Origin: CAYMUB01 sp964393545
Lineage (GTDB): Bacteria > Patescibacteriota > Microgenomatia > Daviesbacterales > UBA10151
Direction: 5' to 3'
Assembly (NCBI GenBank): GCA_964393545.1
Contig: CAYMUB010000067.1
Coordinates: forward strand, 1 to 24,102
Length of the DNA stretch: 24,102 nucleotides
How positions within the stretch are numbered: the first letter of the stretch is position 1; each line of letters starts with the position of its first letter. Both the position numbers and the translations under genes were made by a program. Below, piece by piece: positions 7,526 to 14,185 of the stretch. Under the pieces are notes generated by a model. The model had not been told where the DNA came from and searched no databases. It saw only the letters and a list, made by a program, of their open reading frames with translations.

Positions 7526-7828
7526 ATGCAGATCCCAGAGATTAAATCTTTTGAACCATTTGAGCTAAATAGAGCTGGCATATTTGCAGATCTACTGGAG
7601 AGAAGACATCAAGGTATTACTGAAGACTGGCAAAAAATTTTATTAAGGGAGAGTATATGCAGTTTATCAAAAGACCTTCTTTTTCAGGGTAGAGGAGTAT
7701 TGTATGAGGTATTGTGTATGAATACCAAACTAAGAAGGCTAGTTATGAGTAATCCAAATATATTAAACACCCCTGAATATTTGAACACTTTAGGGTTTAG
7801 GGATAATATAACTAATCCCCGCAATTAA
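7526..7828 (+). CDS. Hypothetical small cytoplasmic protein
   Basis: 100 residues, no signal peptide and no membrane segment. The sequence is helical in character (LNRAGIFADLLERRHQGITEDWQKILLRESI, then LYEVLCMNTKLRRLVMSN). No motif is recognised. Support comes from the TATAAT box 8 bases upstream and codon use like its neighbours. It stands alone between the secreted protein gene and the zinc-ribbon gene. Confidence 0.6.
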   Translation: MQIPEIKSFEPFELNRAGIFADLLERRHQGITEDWQKILLRESICSLSKDLLFQGRGVLYEVLCMNTKLRRLVMSNPNILNTPEYLNTLGFRDNITNPRN

Positions 7829-7902
7829 TAGATAGGACTTTTATTTCAGGAACGATCATCGGACTATTTTAAACTACTCCCAACATTTTTCCCAAATAGT
7901 GT

Positions 7903-7908
7903 TATACT
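7903..7908 (+). promoter_or_regulatory. -10 box of the zinc-ribbon gene
   Basis: TATACT ends 7 bases before the ATG at 7916. A 7-bp inverted repeat, ACTATTT (7863-7869) and AAATAGT (7894-7900), lies directly upstream and could be an operator. Confidence 0.5.
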
Positions 7909-7915
7909 TAACGCC

Positions 7916-8512
7916 ATGGCAAATTTTAGAGACAATAAATTTAGTAGAGGTGGGGGAGGTTTTAGAGGTGGAGGTGGAGGCGGCGGGGGTTTTAGAAATA
8001 GAGACTCACAAGGACCTGTTACCATGCATCCAGCTGTTTGTGATAATTGCAGGAAAGATTGTGAAGTTCCATTTAGGCCAACCAGCGGTAAACCAATCTT
8101 TTGCAGCAGCTGCTTTGAAAACAAAGGTGGTTCAGATTCAAGAAGATCTGAAGGAAGAAGTTTTGAGAGGCCTGCTAGTTTTGAAGACAGACCAATGTTT
8201 GAGGCAGTTTGTGATGAGTGCGGAAACAACTGCAAAGTTCCTTTCCGGCCAAGTGGAGATAAACCTATTTACTGCAGTAATTGTTTTGGAGAGAAAAAAG
8301 GAACTGGAAATAAAGACAGAATCCAATCCCAACCTCAGTCTAGTGAACAACTTGAGGCATTAAATAACAAACTGGATAGAATATTAAAATTACTGGAACC
8401 AGCTGTTAAGACAGAAACAAAACCTGAGAAACCAGTTGAAGAATCAATTGAAGCAACTCCAAAAAAAGCTAAAAAGTCTAAAAAAGTTGCCTCAGAAAAA
8501 TTAGTTTCTTAA
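7916..8512 (+). CDS. Gly-rich protein with two CxxC-x17-CxxC zinc ribbons
   Basis: 198 residues in three parts. Residues 2-30 are an RGG/Gly-rich tail (FSRGGGGFRGG...) of the kind that binds RNA. Then come two zinc-ribbon repeats, CDNC-x17-CSSC (about 41-65) and CDEC-x17-CSNC (about 101-125), each with VPFRP and a GKPI/DKPI before the second CxxC; this is the CxxC-x17-CxxC domain known from CPR bacteria and some archaea. Residues 140-165 are a short coiled coil (SEQLEALNNKLDRILKLLE), followed by a Lys/Glu/Pro-rich tail. A nucleic-acid-binding role is an inference. Its 3' end overlaps the convergent YgjP-like gene by 4 bases. Frames on both strands here are shadows of this gene. Confidence 0.88.
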   Translation: MANFRDNKFSRGGGGFRGGGGGGGGFRNRDSQGPVTMHPAVCDNCRKDCEVPFRPTSGKPIFCSSCFENKGGSDSRRSEGRSFERPASFEDRPMFEAVCDECGNNCKVPFRPSGDKPIYCSNCFGEKKGTGNKDRIQSQPQSSEQLEALNNKLDRILKLLEPAVKTETKPEKPVEESIEATPKKAKKSKKVASEKLVS

Positions 8513-9171
8513 ACTTCCAGTAAGTGTTTATTATTGTTAAGCCATTTTCTATGTTGTTTATGTGCAGGGGTATATTTATCAACCATGTTCCAAAATTTCA
8601 AGCGGTGGTTTTTTTCTATGGTATGTGTCAGCTCATGTATAACTACATAATTTATTACTGTTATAGGCGCCATAATCAGCCTCCAGTTAAATTGTAAAGA
8701 GTTATCAGGTGAACATGATCCCCATTTGGAAGAAGTATCAGAAAATCTAAGGCTTTTGTATTTAACATTCATCTTTTTACTCATATATTCCACCTGTTTA
8801 GTAATTACTTCTTTTGCCTGCTTTATATACCAATTAGTTAACTCTTTTTTAATTCTAAACACTTGAAAATTTGGGAAATTTAATGTACTGGTTACAGATA
8901 TTTCTTTAAAATCCCCTATCTTGAGTTTATATCTATCCCCCATATATAAAAATTCCTCACCCATCTGGTAGGTTTTTTTATTTACTTTCCTTTTCCCCAC
9001 TTTTTGCAAAGCCTTTAAAATCCAATCCTCTTTATCTTTAATAAAATTTTGGATTACTCTCTCAGGTACAAAAAATGGAGCTTTTACAATTAATTTACCT
9101 TGCGGGGTAATATGTATAGATATTGATCTTCTGACTGAACGGACAATAAGAGGGGTTGGAATACTAAACAT
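8509..9171 (-). CDS. YgjP-type (M48/DUF45) metallopeptidase
   Basis: 220 residues of the YgjP/WLM-type zinc peptidase family (COG1451, DUF45). The N-terminal part (RSVRRSISIHITPQGKLIVKAP) is the usual family start. The active site is HELTH (179-183) followed by NH (188-189) and FW in KNHRLKFWNMVDKY; upstream SSKWGSCS and LQFNWRLIMAP are family signatures. It is cytoplasmic, and the substrate is unknown. The gene is often near restriction genes in other bacteria, but here its neighbours are not of that kind. Confidence 0.93.
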   Translation of the reverse strand: MFSIPTPLIVRSVRRSISIHITPQGKLIVKAPFFVPERVIQNFIKDKEDWILKALQKVGKRKVNKKTYQMGEEFLYMGDRYKLKIGDFKEISVTSTLNFPNFQVFRIKKELTNWYIKQAKEVITKQVEYMSKKMNVKYKSLRFSDTSSKWGSCSPDNSLQFNWRLIMAPITVINYVVIHELTHTIEKNHRLKFWNMVDKYTPAHKQHRKWLNNNKHLLEV

Positions 9172-9195
9172 AAGCTAGCCTTTTAAGCAGGTGGT

Positions 9196-9201
9196 ATTAT
9201 A
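9196..9201 (-). promoter_or_regulatory. -10 box of the YgjP-like gene
   Basis: TATAAT on the minus strand, 24 bases before the ATG at 9171. Unlike most genes here this leaves a short leader, with AAAAGG about 9 bases before the start as a weak ribosome site. Confidence 0.45.
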
Positions 9202-9235
9202 ACAACAAATTAGGGTATGAGCTATACACCTATAT

Positions 9236-9928
9236 TTAGTTAACAGTACAATCTTTACCGTAATAATTTATCTTTCCAAAATAAGTTTTAACTGCTTTTA
9301 AATCTTCTTGATCAATTATTCCATTTTGATCGGTATCAGCATTACGACAGGATATATTATTTGCATTACTATCTCCAGGCTTCTTTCCCTGACAACTAGA
9401 AAGGATGGAAAAATCAGTAATATTAATAAAACCATCCCGATCAATATCTGCCATACATAATTTTGGATCATTAAAAGCAATCTGCAAAGATACAGAATCA
9501 GAAGTATGACTTAATTGCTTGATTTTAATCTTATTAATTTCATCTTTAAACTCAGCACCATCCTTAAGAGCTGCATCTCTCATCGTTCCAAAAGACGCGT
9601 TTCCAGCCTCACCTGGAGAGGTATCAATCAGTGAAGAAAAGAAGTAATCCTTAAAACTTGGATCAAATATATGGATCCGTACTCCTTGAGTTTTAAATTT
9701 CAAATCATCTGTGAAGGATGGCTCCTCATCAAAACCAAAACTCTTTCTGAATTCCAAATAATACTCTTCTGTAGAGTTTGGTTTTAAAAGCTTAATTGTT
9801 TGGATTTGGTTTGGTTTAGCTGGAATCTCTACAGGAACATCTATGGAATAGACGCCAGAAGTGGTTACAGTCTTAATATTGCTTGGATCAATCCATCGGC
9901 CTCGCTCTGTTGGCCATCGGCCACGACT
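9236..9928 (-). pseudogene. C-terminal fragment of a gametolysin-like metallopeptidase with dockerin
   Basis: The frame is open from a stop at 9929-9931 to the TAA at 9236, about 230 codons, with no good ATG at its start. After a GC-rich junction it reads RWIDPSNIKTVTTSGVYSID, then EEYYLEFRKSFGFDE and SSLIDTSPGEAGN...MRDAALKDG, which follow the region after the catalytic domain in gametolysin (M11)-like secreted proteases. The last 75 residues hold two dockerin/EF-hand-like loops, DIDRDGFINITD and DTDQNGIIDQED. The HExxH domain and signal peptide are missing, so this is a 5'-truncated remnant; the break coincides with the ATCGGCC repeat at 9893-9922. A TTG at 9757 gives a shorter frame, but homology continues upstream of it. 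Confidence 0.65.
9893..9926. repeat. GC-rich repeat at the peptidase breakpoint
   Basis: CCATCGGCC occurs at 9893-9901 and again at 9914-9922. The second copy is inside the small palindrome TGGCCATCGGCCA, and GGCC...GGCC can also pair around the middle. It lies exactly where the peptidase homology starts and resembles the other GC-rich palindromes of this window. Confidence 0.55.
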
Positions 9929-9980
9929 TTATTTTTTGCAGCTACAGGTAAGACAAATGCGCGCGATTTTTACTATTATA

Positions 9981-9998
9981 GTCCCGCTATGGCGGGAC
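9981..9998. repeat. Short GC-rich palindrome
   Basis: GTCCCGCTATGGCGGGAC forms a perfect 7-bp stem with a 4-base loop in an AT-rich gap. There is no T run after it, so it is more like a dispersed palindromic element than a terminator. Confidence 0.6.
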
Positions 9999-10040
9999 GG
10001 GAATACCACAATATTATTCAAGTGTTACATATTTTATTAC

Positions 10041-10107
10041 TCACCACAATCAGCTTGTTGTAACAATCTAATCACCACAATGGATAATTGTGGACCACAA
10101 TTGTGGT
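10041..10107. promoter_or_regulatory. Cluster of CCACAAT motifs with a 14-bp palindrome
   Basis: TCACCACAAT occurs at 10041-10050 and 10072-10081. The same core is inverted at 10087-10093 (ATTGTGG) and forms the perfect palindrome ACCACAATTGTGGT at 10094-10107. Four or five copies of one half-site in 67 bases look like a multi-site operator or the end of a mobile element. The rest of the gap 9929-10174 holds no gene that I can support. Confidence 0.45.
10061..10074. repeat. Direct repeat, left copy (possible att-like site)
   Basis: TAACAATCTAATCA here and TAACAACCTAATCA at 11441-11454 differ by one base; with the preceding six bases the match is 17 of 20. The pair encloses the XRE/ImmA/40-residue gene segment. 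Confidence 0.4.
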
Positions 10108-10174
10108 AACTTGCTTCAAAAACCCACAAGGAGATCTTTAATTTGTACTCAATGAAGTATTAAGCAGTTTAAAT

Positions 10175-10759
10175 TTAGGAGTTACTTTTCACAATATTCT
10201 CTTTCTGTAATCTTCTTAGCATTACTGCATCAGATACCTGAAATGTATCTGGTAAATCTTGAATTACTGGGGCTAAAACTTCAGGAGACTCTAGAGATGG
10301 AATTCTACCTAGCCTCTTTTCTAATTCACTGAGCAGCAAATTTGTTGGCACCAAAACTAATCCTGCGAAAGTTTGTGCTTGTATCTCAGTAAATTTGTAA
10401 ATCTGATCGTCTGCTTTATCGTGTGAACTTAGATAATCCTCAAAAAATTTTGGGCCATATTTCTCGTACCAATTCTTATGTAAAATTAAATGTCCTATTT
10501 CATGGGCGATTGAAAATCTCGTTCTTTCAGGAAATCTCACAAAGCAATTCTCATCCACTGTAATCTGAGAAAAATCTGAGTTAATGAAGGCATCTATTCC
10601 TATCAAAGATTTTATACCAGGAACAGCAAATATAGCGATATCCATTTTATGCTCGACAATTTCTTCAATAGGGATAGGAAGATCAAACGAGGGATGATAA
10701 GTTTCTAAAAAATCATTAGCTGCATTTATTACATCTGCCAGCTTTAAATTCGGTCCCAT
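10175..10759 (-). CDS. ImmA/IrrE family metallo-endopeptidase
   Basis: 194 residues of the ImmA/IrrE (COG2856) zinc peptidase family, which usually cuts or controls a partner XRE repressor. The active site is HEIGH at 86-90 in FSIAHEIGHLILH, with the third ligand likely E125 in TEIQAQTFAGLVLVP. The N-terminal helices (ADVINAANDFLETYHP) and PIPIEEIVEH are normal for the family. It is cytoplasmic. Its ATG overlaps the XRE gene's stop as TAATG, a one-base overlap, so the two are coupled. In mobile elements such pairs switch on excision or transfer, and in chromosomes some act as toxin-antitoxin-like pairs. Which applies here is open. Confidence 0.92.
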   Translation of the reverse strand: MGPNLKLADVINAANDFLETYHPSFDLPIPIEEIVEHKMDIAIFAVPGIKSLIGIDAFINSDFSQITVDENCFVRFPERTRFSIAHEIGHLILHKNWYEKYGPKFFEDYLSSHDKADDQIYKFTEIQAQTFAGLVLVPTNLLLSELEKRLGRIPSLESPEVLAPVIQDLPDTFQVSDAVMLRRLQKENIVKSNS

Positions 10760-11160
10760 TATTTTTTATGGTTAACATCGTTAAGTAGTTTAATCAGCTC
10801 TTTAATTTTCTTTTTATCTAATTTCTCGCCCCTGGCAGTTCTATAAAAGGCCGGGAGGATTGAAAGAATATGGGGATTTTTGTATATGTCTTCAGGAATT
10901 TTGCCTTTAGCTGTATGGGCTAGATCAAAGAATACTGTCCACTCTTCACTATCGCGTGGTATTTTTAAAGCAGCTGCATAGCCTTCAAGTTTTTGTTTAT
11001 CAACACTGGGAGAAAGGATATTCCTTTCCAGCCTGCTAATATTTCCCGGATCGTAATTGTATCTTTCACAAAACGATCTTAGGGTAAATCCGAGAAATAT
11101 TCTTTTTAATCTAAAGAATTCTCCAAATGATTTTGTAGTTGTATTTTGACTTTTATTCAT
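10759..11160 (-). CDS. XRE-type transcriptional regulator paired with ImmA
   Basis: 133 residues. The helix-turn-helix is at about residues 11-70: FGEFFRLKRIFLGFTLRSFCERYNYDPGNISRLERN, then PSVDKQKLEGYAAALKI. The rest (71-133) is helical, ending in Lys-rich DKKKIKELIKLLNDVNHKK. It likely represses its own operon through the palindrome that lies between its promoter and start codon. The coupled downstream peptidase is its probable antagonist or partner. Arg codons of the CGN type and GCG/TCG codons are commoner here than in the genes to the left, which suggests acquisition. Confidence 0.9.
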   Translation of the reverse strand: MNKSQNTTTKSFGEFFRLKRIFLGFTLRSFCERYNYDPGNISRLERNILSPSVDKQKLEGYAAALKIPRDSEEWTVFFDLAHTAKGKIPEDIYKNPHILSILPAFYRTARGEKLDKKKIKELIKLLNDVNHKK

Positions 11161-11161
11161 A

Positions 11162-11186
11162 AGTGTTGTATTTATTGTACAACACT
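11162..11186. promoter_or_regulatory. Palindromic operator in front of the XRE gene
   Basis: A perfect 9-bp inverted repeat, AGTGTTGTA (11162-11170) and TACAACACT (11178-11186), with a 7-base spacer. It starts 2 bases from the XRE start codon and abuts the -10 box, so it covers the transcription start. It is the expected autoregulatory site. Confidence 0.65.
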
Positions 11187-11216
11187 ATTTTAATATGAAC
11201 ATTGATATATTGTCAA
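11187..11216 (-). promoter_or_regulatory. Promoter of the XRE-ImmA operon
   Basis: On the minus strand, TTGACA (11216-11211) and TAAAAT (11192-11187) are separated by 18 bases. Transcription would begin inside the adjacent palindrome. Confidence 0.65.
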
Positions 11217-11223
11217 GTTCTGA

Positions 11224-11230
11224 AAGGAGG
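11224..11230 (+). promoter_or_regulatory. Strong Shine-Dalgarno site of the 40-residue gene
   Basis: AAGGAGG, 10 bases before the ATG at 11241, is a near-perfect ribosome site. It stands out because almost every other gene here has no such site. Confidence 0.7.
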
Positions 11231-11240
11231 TTAAAATACA

Positions 11241-11363
11241 ATGGCAATTACAAGTAAAAGAGTTGGGAAATTGGCATCAAAGTTACTAAAGAAAGATTTG
11301 TCGAGGAAGAAAGAGAAATCAGTAGCCGGAAGTGCGCTGAGACAAGTAAGAAGAAAAAGATAG
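11241..11363 (+). CDS. 40-residue basic small protein
   Basis: A 40-codon frame (MAITSKRVGKLASKLLKKDL...) ends in KSVAGSALRQVRRKR. It is strongly basic, helical in character, without Cys or membrane segment. The pattern of xxSKRVxxLASKLL followed by KSVAGSAL resembles a family of short conserved proteins of unknown function seen in many bacteria and plasmids (from memory, not checked). The strong AAGGAGG site 10 bases upstream supports translation. It is divergent from the XRE-ImmA operon and shares its regulatory region, so it may be a third component of the same module. Confidence 0.7.
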   Translation: MAITSKRVGKLASKLLKKDLSRKKEKSVAGSALRQVRRKR

Positions 11364-11440
11364 AAATTTTTGAAAAGTTCTTAAAATTTTTGCGTTCGAG
11401 CCGAAAGTTTACGAGCTTCAGCTAATAGATTAGATTGTCA

Positions 11441-11454
11441 TAACAACCTAATCA
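11441..11454. repeat. Direct repeat, right copy next to tRNA-Lys
   Basis: TAACAACCTAATCA lies 7 bases from the 3' end of tRNA-Lys and matches 10061-10074 in 13 of 14 bases. It also forms an imperfect hairpin with TTAGATTGT just upstream. Bases 11364-11440 hold no supported gene. Confidence 0.4.
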
Positions 11455-11461
11455 AAATTTG

Positions 11462-11529
<68 letters not shown>

Positions 11530-11533
<4 letters not shown>

Positions 11534-11570
11534 GCTCGCCATCGCTACGCTCAGGCGTTAGCGGGCGAGC
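11530..11570. repeat. GC-rich palindrome abutting tRNA-Lys
   Basis: The outer arms GCTCGCC (11534-11540) and GGCGAGC (11564-11570) pair. Inside, CGCTACGC and GCGTTAGCG pair with one bulged base around a TCAG loop. Its first 18 bases (11530-11547) recur exactly at 5292-5309 inside the thermonuclease gene. Being directly upstream of the tRNA 5' end, it could affect processing. Confidence 0.7.
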
Positions 11571-11658
11571 ACGCCCAACACGCTAGAGAATATACGTTCA
11601 ATGTTCAAGTAGACTTATTCATATTATACTTTGACTCGATTCCACACACAAGTTCAGA

Positions 11659-11664
11659 TATAAT
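11659..11664 (+). promoter_or_regulatory. -10 box of the gene at 11671
   Basis: A perfect TATAAT ends 6 bases before the ATG at 11671; the transcript would be leaderless. Confidence 0.6.
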
Positions 11665-11670
11665 ATTGTT

Positions 11671-12036
11671 ATGAAAAAGGATTTCCCAAAAGGTACTTTT
11701 CCCTCTCCTTTACCTGATGGATTTTACAAAGGTACAGTTCAAAATCTAAATACTAATTGGAAAGGAAAAATATTTGATGCTACTAACTCTTCTGGAATAA
11801 ATATTTTTGGGGATAAAAAAGTTTATCTATTTAAAACATACAAGGGCAAAGGGTTACAGGACAAAAATTTAGATGTCTTAAAAATTGACTATAATTTAAA
11901 GGAAAACCCTTTTTGGTTAAGATTTATTTTGGATGAGATAGTTCAGATTGCTCCTGGAAAATACCTTGGCAAAGTCCTTTTAAACCTTATCCCAGGTCTA
12001 CCATTTTCCTTAGGCTACTTTTGGTTGGAAAGGTGA
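11671..12036 (+). CDS. Lipocalin/DUF4334-like small protein
   Basis: 121 residues. It opens with PDGFYKGTVQNLNTNWKGKIFDA, a GxWxGKxF-like pattern, and closes with NPFWLRFILDEIVQIAPGKYLGKVLLN...SLGYFWLER, which resembles the DUF4334 pattern (a DE-x-hydrophobic stretch, then G-x-YLG and a final aromatic strand). Together these suggest a small lipid-binding beta-barrel of calycin type; this is tentative. No signal peptide. The last 27 bases overlap the convergent gene at 12010. Confidence 0.65.
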   Translation: MKKDFPKGTFPSPLPDGFYKGTVQNLNTNWKGKIFDATNSSGINIFGDKKVYLFKTYKGKGLQDKNLDVLKIDYNLKENPFWLRFILDEIVQIAPGKYLGKVLLNLIPGLPFSLGYFWLER

Positions 12037-12870
12037 AATACGTAAACCAATGAAAGTAGCTGCAGTTGTGACTAAAATTTCTCTTTGGACTTGTTCTATA
12101 TCACAAAGCCTTGCATTTGCAAATTCAATCGTTTGAAGCATTTGACCTCTTTCCCTCTCAGTCTCCAGTGGTGGTAATTCTGAATCCTTGTATCTCAGAT
12201 AAAGTTGGCGTCTAGTGTGAGCTGTATATAAATTTGCTGCTGTCATTCCTAAATCAACCCAGGGCTGGACATTAATTCCTCCAATATTTCTCCACCCAGC
12301 GATTTCTGTAAAAACACACCTCATGGTTCTGGTTCCCAAACCCTGTAATAAATTTTTCCCCATCTCAGGAGGTTTAAAACCTAATGTTTCCAGTCTGGCT
12401 CTTTCTTTAGAAGGTTCTGTACAACTAAGAGCAGCACCATAAGCTGCTCCTTCTCCCAAAAAATCTCCTTTTAAATAAGCAGTTCTTGCTCTCAGAAGAG
12501 CAGCCCAAGCTTCTTGTCTCCTATCATATCTGGGATCAAGCTTTTGACCTTCGAATCTATTGTGTATACCTGGTTCCTCCACTTCAAAAACATCTGCCAT
12601 GGAACCATCAAATTTGTCACAACCATACGCCAATGCCTTAAAGAATGTTAATACCTCTAATTCTTTTCTACTGAATTCATGATTTGCTACGTGAGCTTGT
12701 TCTTGTATAAAAGTAGTAACGAGATGTATACCAGCTCCGATCCTGGTTAATCCATCTGGAGTAAGTCCTGGTGCTGCATGATGTGCTTTGGTCATCAACC
12801 AAATAGATGAAGGATCAACAAGTTTTCTTACAAAAGATCTTCCATCGCCAAACTTTTCAACATCAGCCAT
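12010..12870 (-). CDS. Unknown protein with a CDP-alcohol phosphotransferase-like signature
   Basis: 286 residues. A stretch near residues 83-116 spells out most of the CDP-alcohol phosphatidyltransferase motif: D85-x2-D88-G89-x2-A92 in CDKFDGSMAD, then G108-x3-D112-x3-D116 in EGQKLDPRYDRRQ. The family's Arg after A is Asp here and the spacing to G is longer than usual. LTPDGLTRIGAGIHLV (36-51) resembles the segment before the motif. The 5-6 strong membrane helices typical of the family are not obvious; the protein is rich in Arg, Glu and Ala. It may be a soluble descendant with changed function, or the match may be chance. It overlaps its convergent neighbour by 27 bases. Confidence 0.6.
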   Translation of the reverse strand: MADVEKFGDGRSFVRKLVDPSSIWLMTKAHHAAPGLTPDGLTRIGAGIHLVTTFIQEQAHVANHEFSRKELEVLTFFKALAYGCDKFDGSMADVFEVEEPGIHNRFEGQKLDPRYDRRQEAWAALLRARTAYLKGDFLGEGAAYGAALSCTEPSKERARLETLGFKPPEMGKNLLQGLGTRTMRCVFTEIAGWRNIGGINVQPWVDLGMTAANLYTAHTRRQLYLRYKDSELPPLETERERGQMLQTIEFANARLCDIEQVQREILVTTAATFIGLRISPFQPKVA

Positions 12871-12880
12871 AGTACAGGCT

Positions 12881-12886
12881 AATATA
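12881..12886 (-). promoter_or_regulatory. -10 box of the gene at 12870
   Basis: TATATT on the minus strand ends 10 bases before the ATG at 12870, leaving a leader of about 3 bases. Confidence 0.5.
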
Positions 12887-12932
12887 CAAATTTAGACATG
12901 AAATGTAAAGCTATGAGATATCTAGATGAAGT

Positions 12933-14120
12933 TTATTGTTTTTGGATAATATAGACATTACCTGCTTTGTCATCAGATAAATATAAATTTCCGGAAAGAT
13001 CAAAAGTTAAATCAACTGGCCTGCCCAAAGCATCTTGAGGACCATTTGTGGCTGAAGGAGAAATAAATCCTGTTAAAAAATCTTCAGAATTTGTAATAGT
13101 ATCGCCTTTAACTTTTAAATGTACTACCTTATACCCAATAGGAGTTGATCTGTTCCAGGACCCATGATATGACACTAACAAGTCCCCTTGCCAGTCACCA
13201 GGGAATTGGGGAGAGTTGATAAATGTTAAGCCTAATGGTGCGCTATGAGCTGGAATTTCATATATAGGCTTTTCTGTATTTTGACAATTGGCATTTGGAT
13301 TAAAATTAGTATCAGGTATTTTATTTCCATAACAATTTGGCCAGCCATAATCCCTAGGTCCTGAGCCTGTCGAAGGATTAATAATATTTATTTCATCAGG
13401 AGGTAAATTGTCTCCTAATAAATCCCTGCCCATTTCTGTTCCCCAAAGCTCCCCAGATTTTGGATTAAACTGAATAAAAGGAGCATTTCTTAAACCTTTG
13501 GCAAAGACTTGAGGATTATTCCCCTCAAAATCTGAGATTAAAACAGTGGCTGAAAGGTTAGATTTATCATTACAAACATTACAGGTTGATCCAACAGATA
13601 CAAACATCCTGCCATCTATGTCAAAAGTAATTGTTCTATTATTATGATTACTATTTTCCGGTAAAGAAAAAAGGACTTTATCATAAGTTGCTGTTAAATT
13701 TTCTTCGTCCCAATTAAACCTTACTACCTTATCCACTTCAGCAACATATAATTTATCTTTAAAAAAGGCTAAACCATGTGGATGATTTTCTCCACTTATT
13801 ATGACTTTTTTGCTATCTGCCACCCCATCTTTATTTTTATCAGGTAAAGCATAAATATTTCCAGCTTGTGGATCTGATACAAGCAAAGTTCCACCATGAC
13901 TAAATTGTAAATCTCTGGCAGATCCTAATCCACTAGCAAATATATGAATCACAAAACTTGAGGGGAGTATGAATGGAATAGCTGGTATATCTCCTAATGA
14001 TATTTTTGTTGTGATTGTAGATTCCGGAGAGGGTTGAGTTGAGGAATTTTTATTGATTAGTATTGCTGCAAAAATAGCCAAAATAATAACTATAACTATG
14101 ACTGCACCTACCTGTTTCAT
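12933..14120 (-). CDS. Membrane-anchored PQQ-type sugar dehydrogenase beta-propeller
   Basis: 395 residues. Residues 5-24 are a signal anchor (VGAVIVIVIILAIFAAILI), then a six-bladed propeller of the glucose/sorbosone dehydrogenase (COG2133) family. Typical stretches are GLGSARDLQFSHGGTLLVSD, NHPHGLAFFKDKLYVAE, NHNNRTITFDIDGRMFVSVG, FAKGLRNAPFIQFNP-GELWGTEMGRD, GPRDYGWPNCYG, PAHSAPLGLTFI, GDLLVSYHGSWNRS and GRPVDLTFDLSGNLYLSDD. The catalytic-type His in NHPHG and the YHGSWNR motif are kept. The domain faces outwards. The cofactor PQQ would have to be imported, as no synthesis genes are seen here, and the true substrate is unknown. Confidence 0.92.
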   Translation of the reverse strand: MKQVGAVIVIVIILAIFAAILINKNSSTQPSPESTITTKISLGDIPAIPFILPSSFVIHIFASGLGSARDLQFSHGGTLLVSDPQAGNIYALPDKNKDGVADSKKVIISGENHPHGLAFFKDKLYVAEVDKVVRFNWDEENLTATYDKVLFSLPENSNHNNRTITFDIDGRMFVSVGSTCNVCNDKSNLSATVLISDFEGNNPQVFAKGLRNAPFIQFNPKSGELWGTEMGRDLLGDNLPPDEINIINPSTGSGPRDYGWPNCYGNKIPDTNFNPNANCQNTEKPIYEIPAHSAPLGLTFINSPQFPGDWQGDLLVSYHGSWNRSTPIGYKVVHLKVKGDTITNSEDFLTGFISPSATNGPQDALGRPVDLTFDLSGNLYLSDDKAGNVYIIQKQ

Positions 14121-14126
14121 ATAAGT

Positions 14127-14132
14127 ATTTTA
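14127..14132 (-). promoter_or_regulatory. -10 box of the sugar dehydrogenase gene
   Basis: TAAAAT (5 of 6) on the minus strand ends 6 bases before the ATG at 14120. Confidence 0.5.
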
Positions 14133-14185
14133 CATTAAATTTAGCATATAACTACCAATAGGAATTAGCACAAAGATTTGTTGAA

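Noticed and set aside
7864..8363. Frames on both strands overlapping the zinc-ribbon gene
   Set aside because: They come from the Gly-rich and Cys-rich repeats read in other frames; only the frame at 7916 has paired CxxC motifs and a promoter.
9961..10000. Hairpin at 9981 as an intrinsic terminator
   Set aside because: No T run follows on either strand within a useful distance.
9800..10109. Plus-strand frames opposite the peptidase remnant
   Set aside because: Antisense to a homologous coding frame and made partly of repeat DNA; no recognisable protein.
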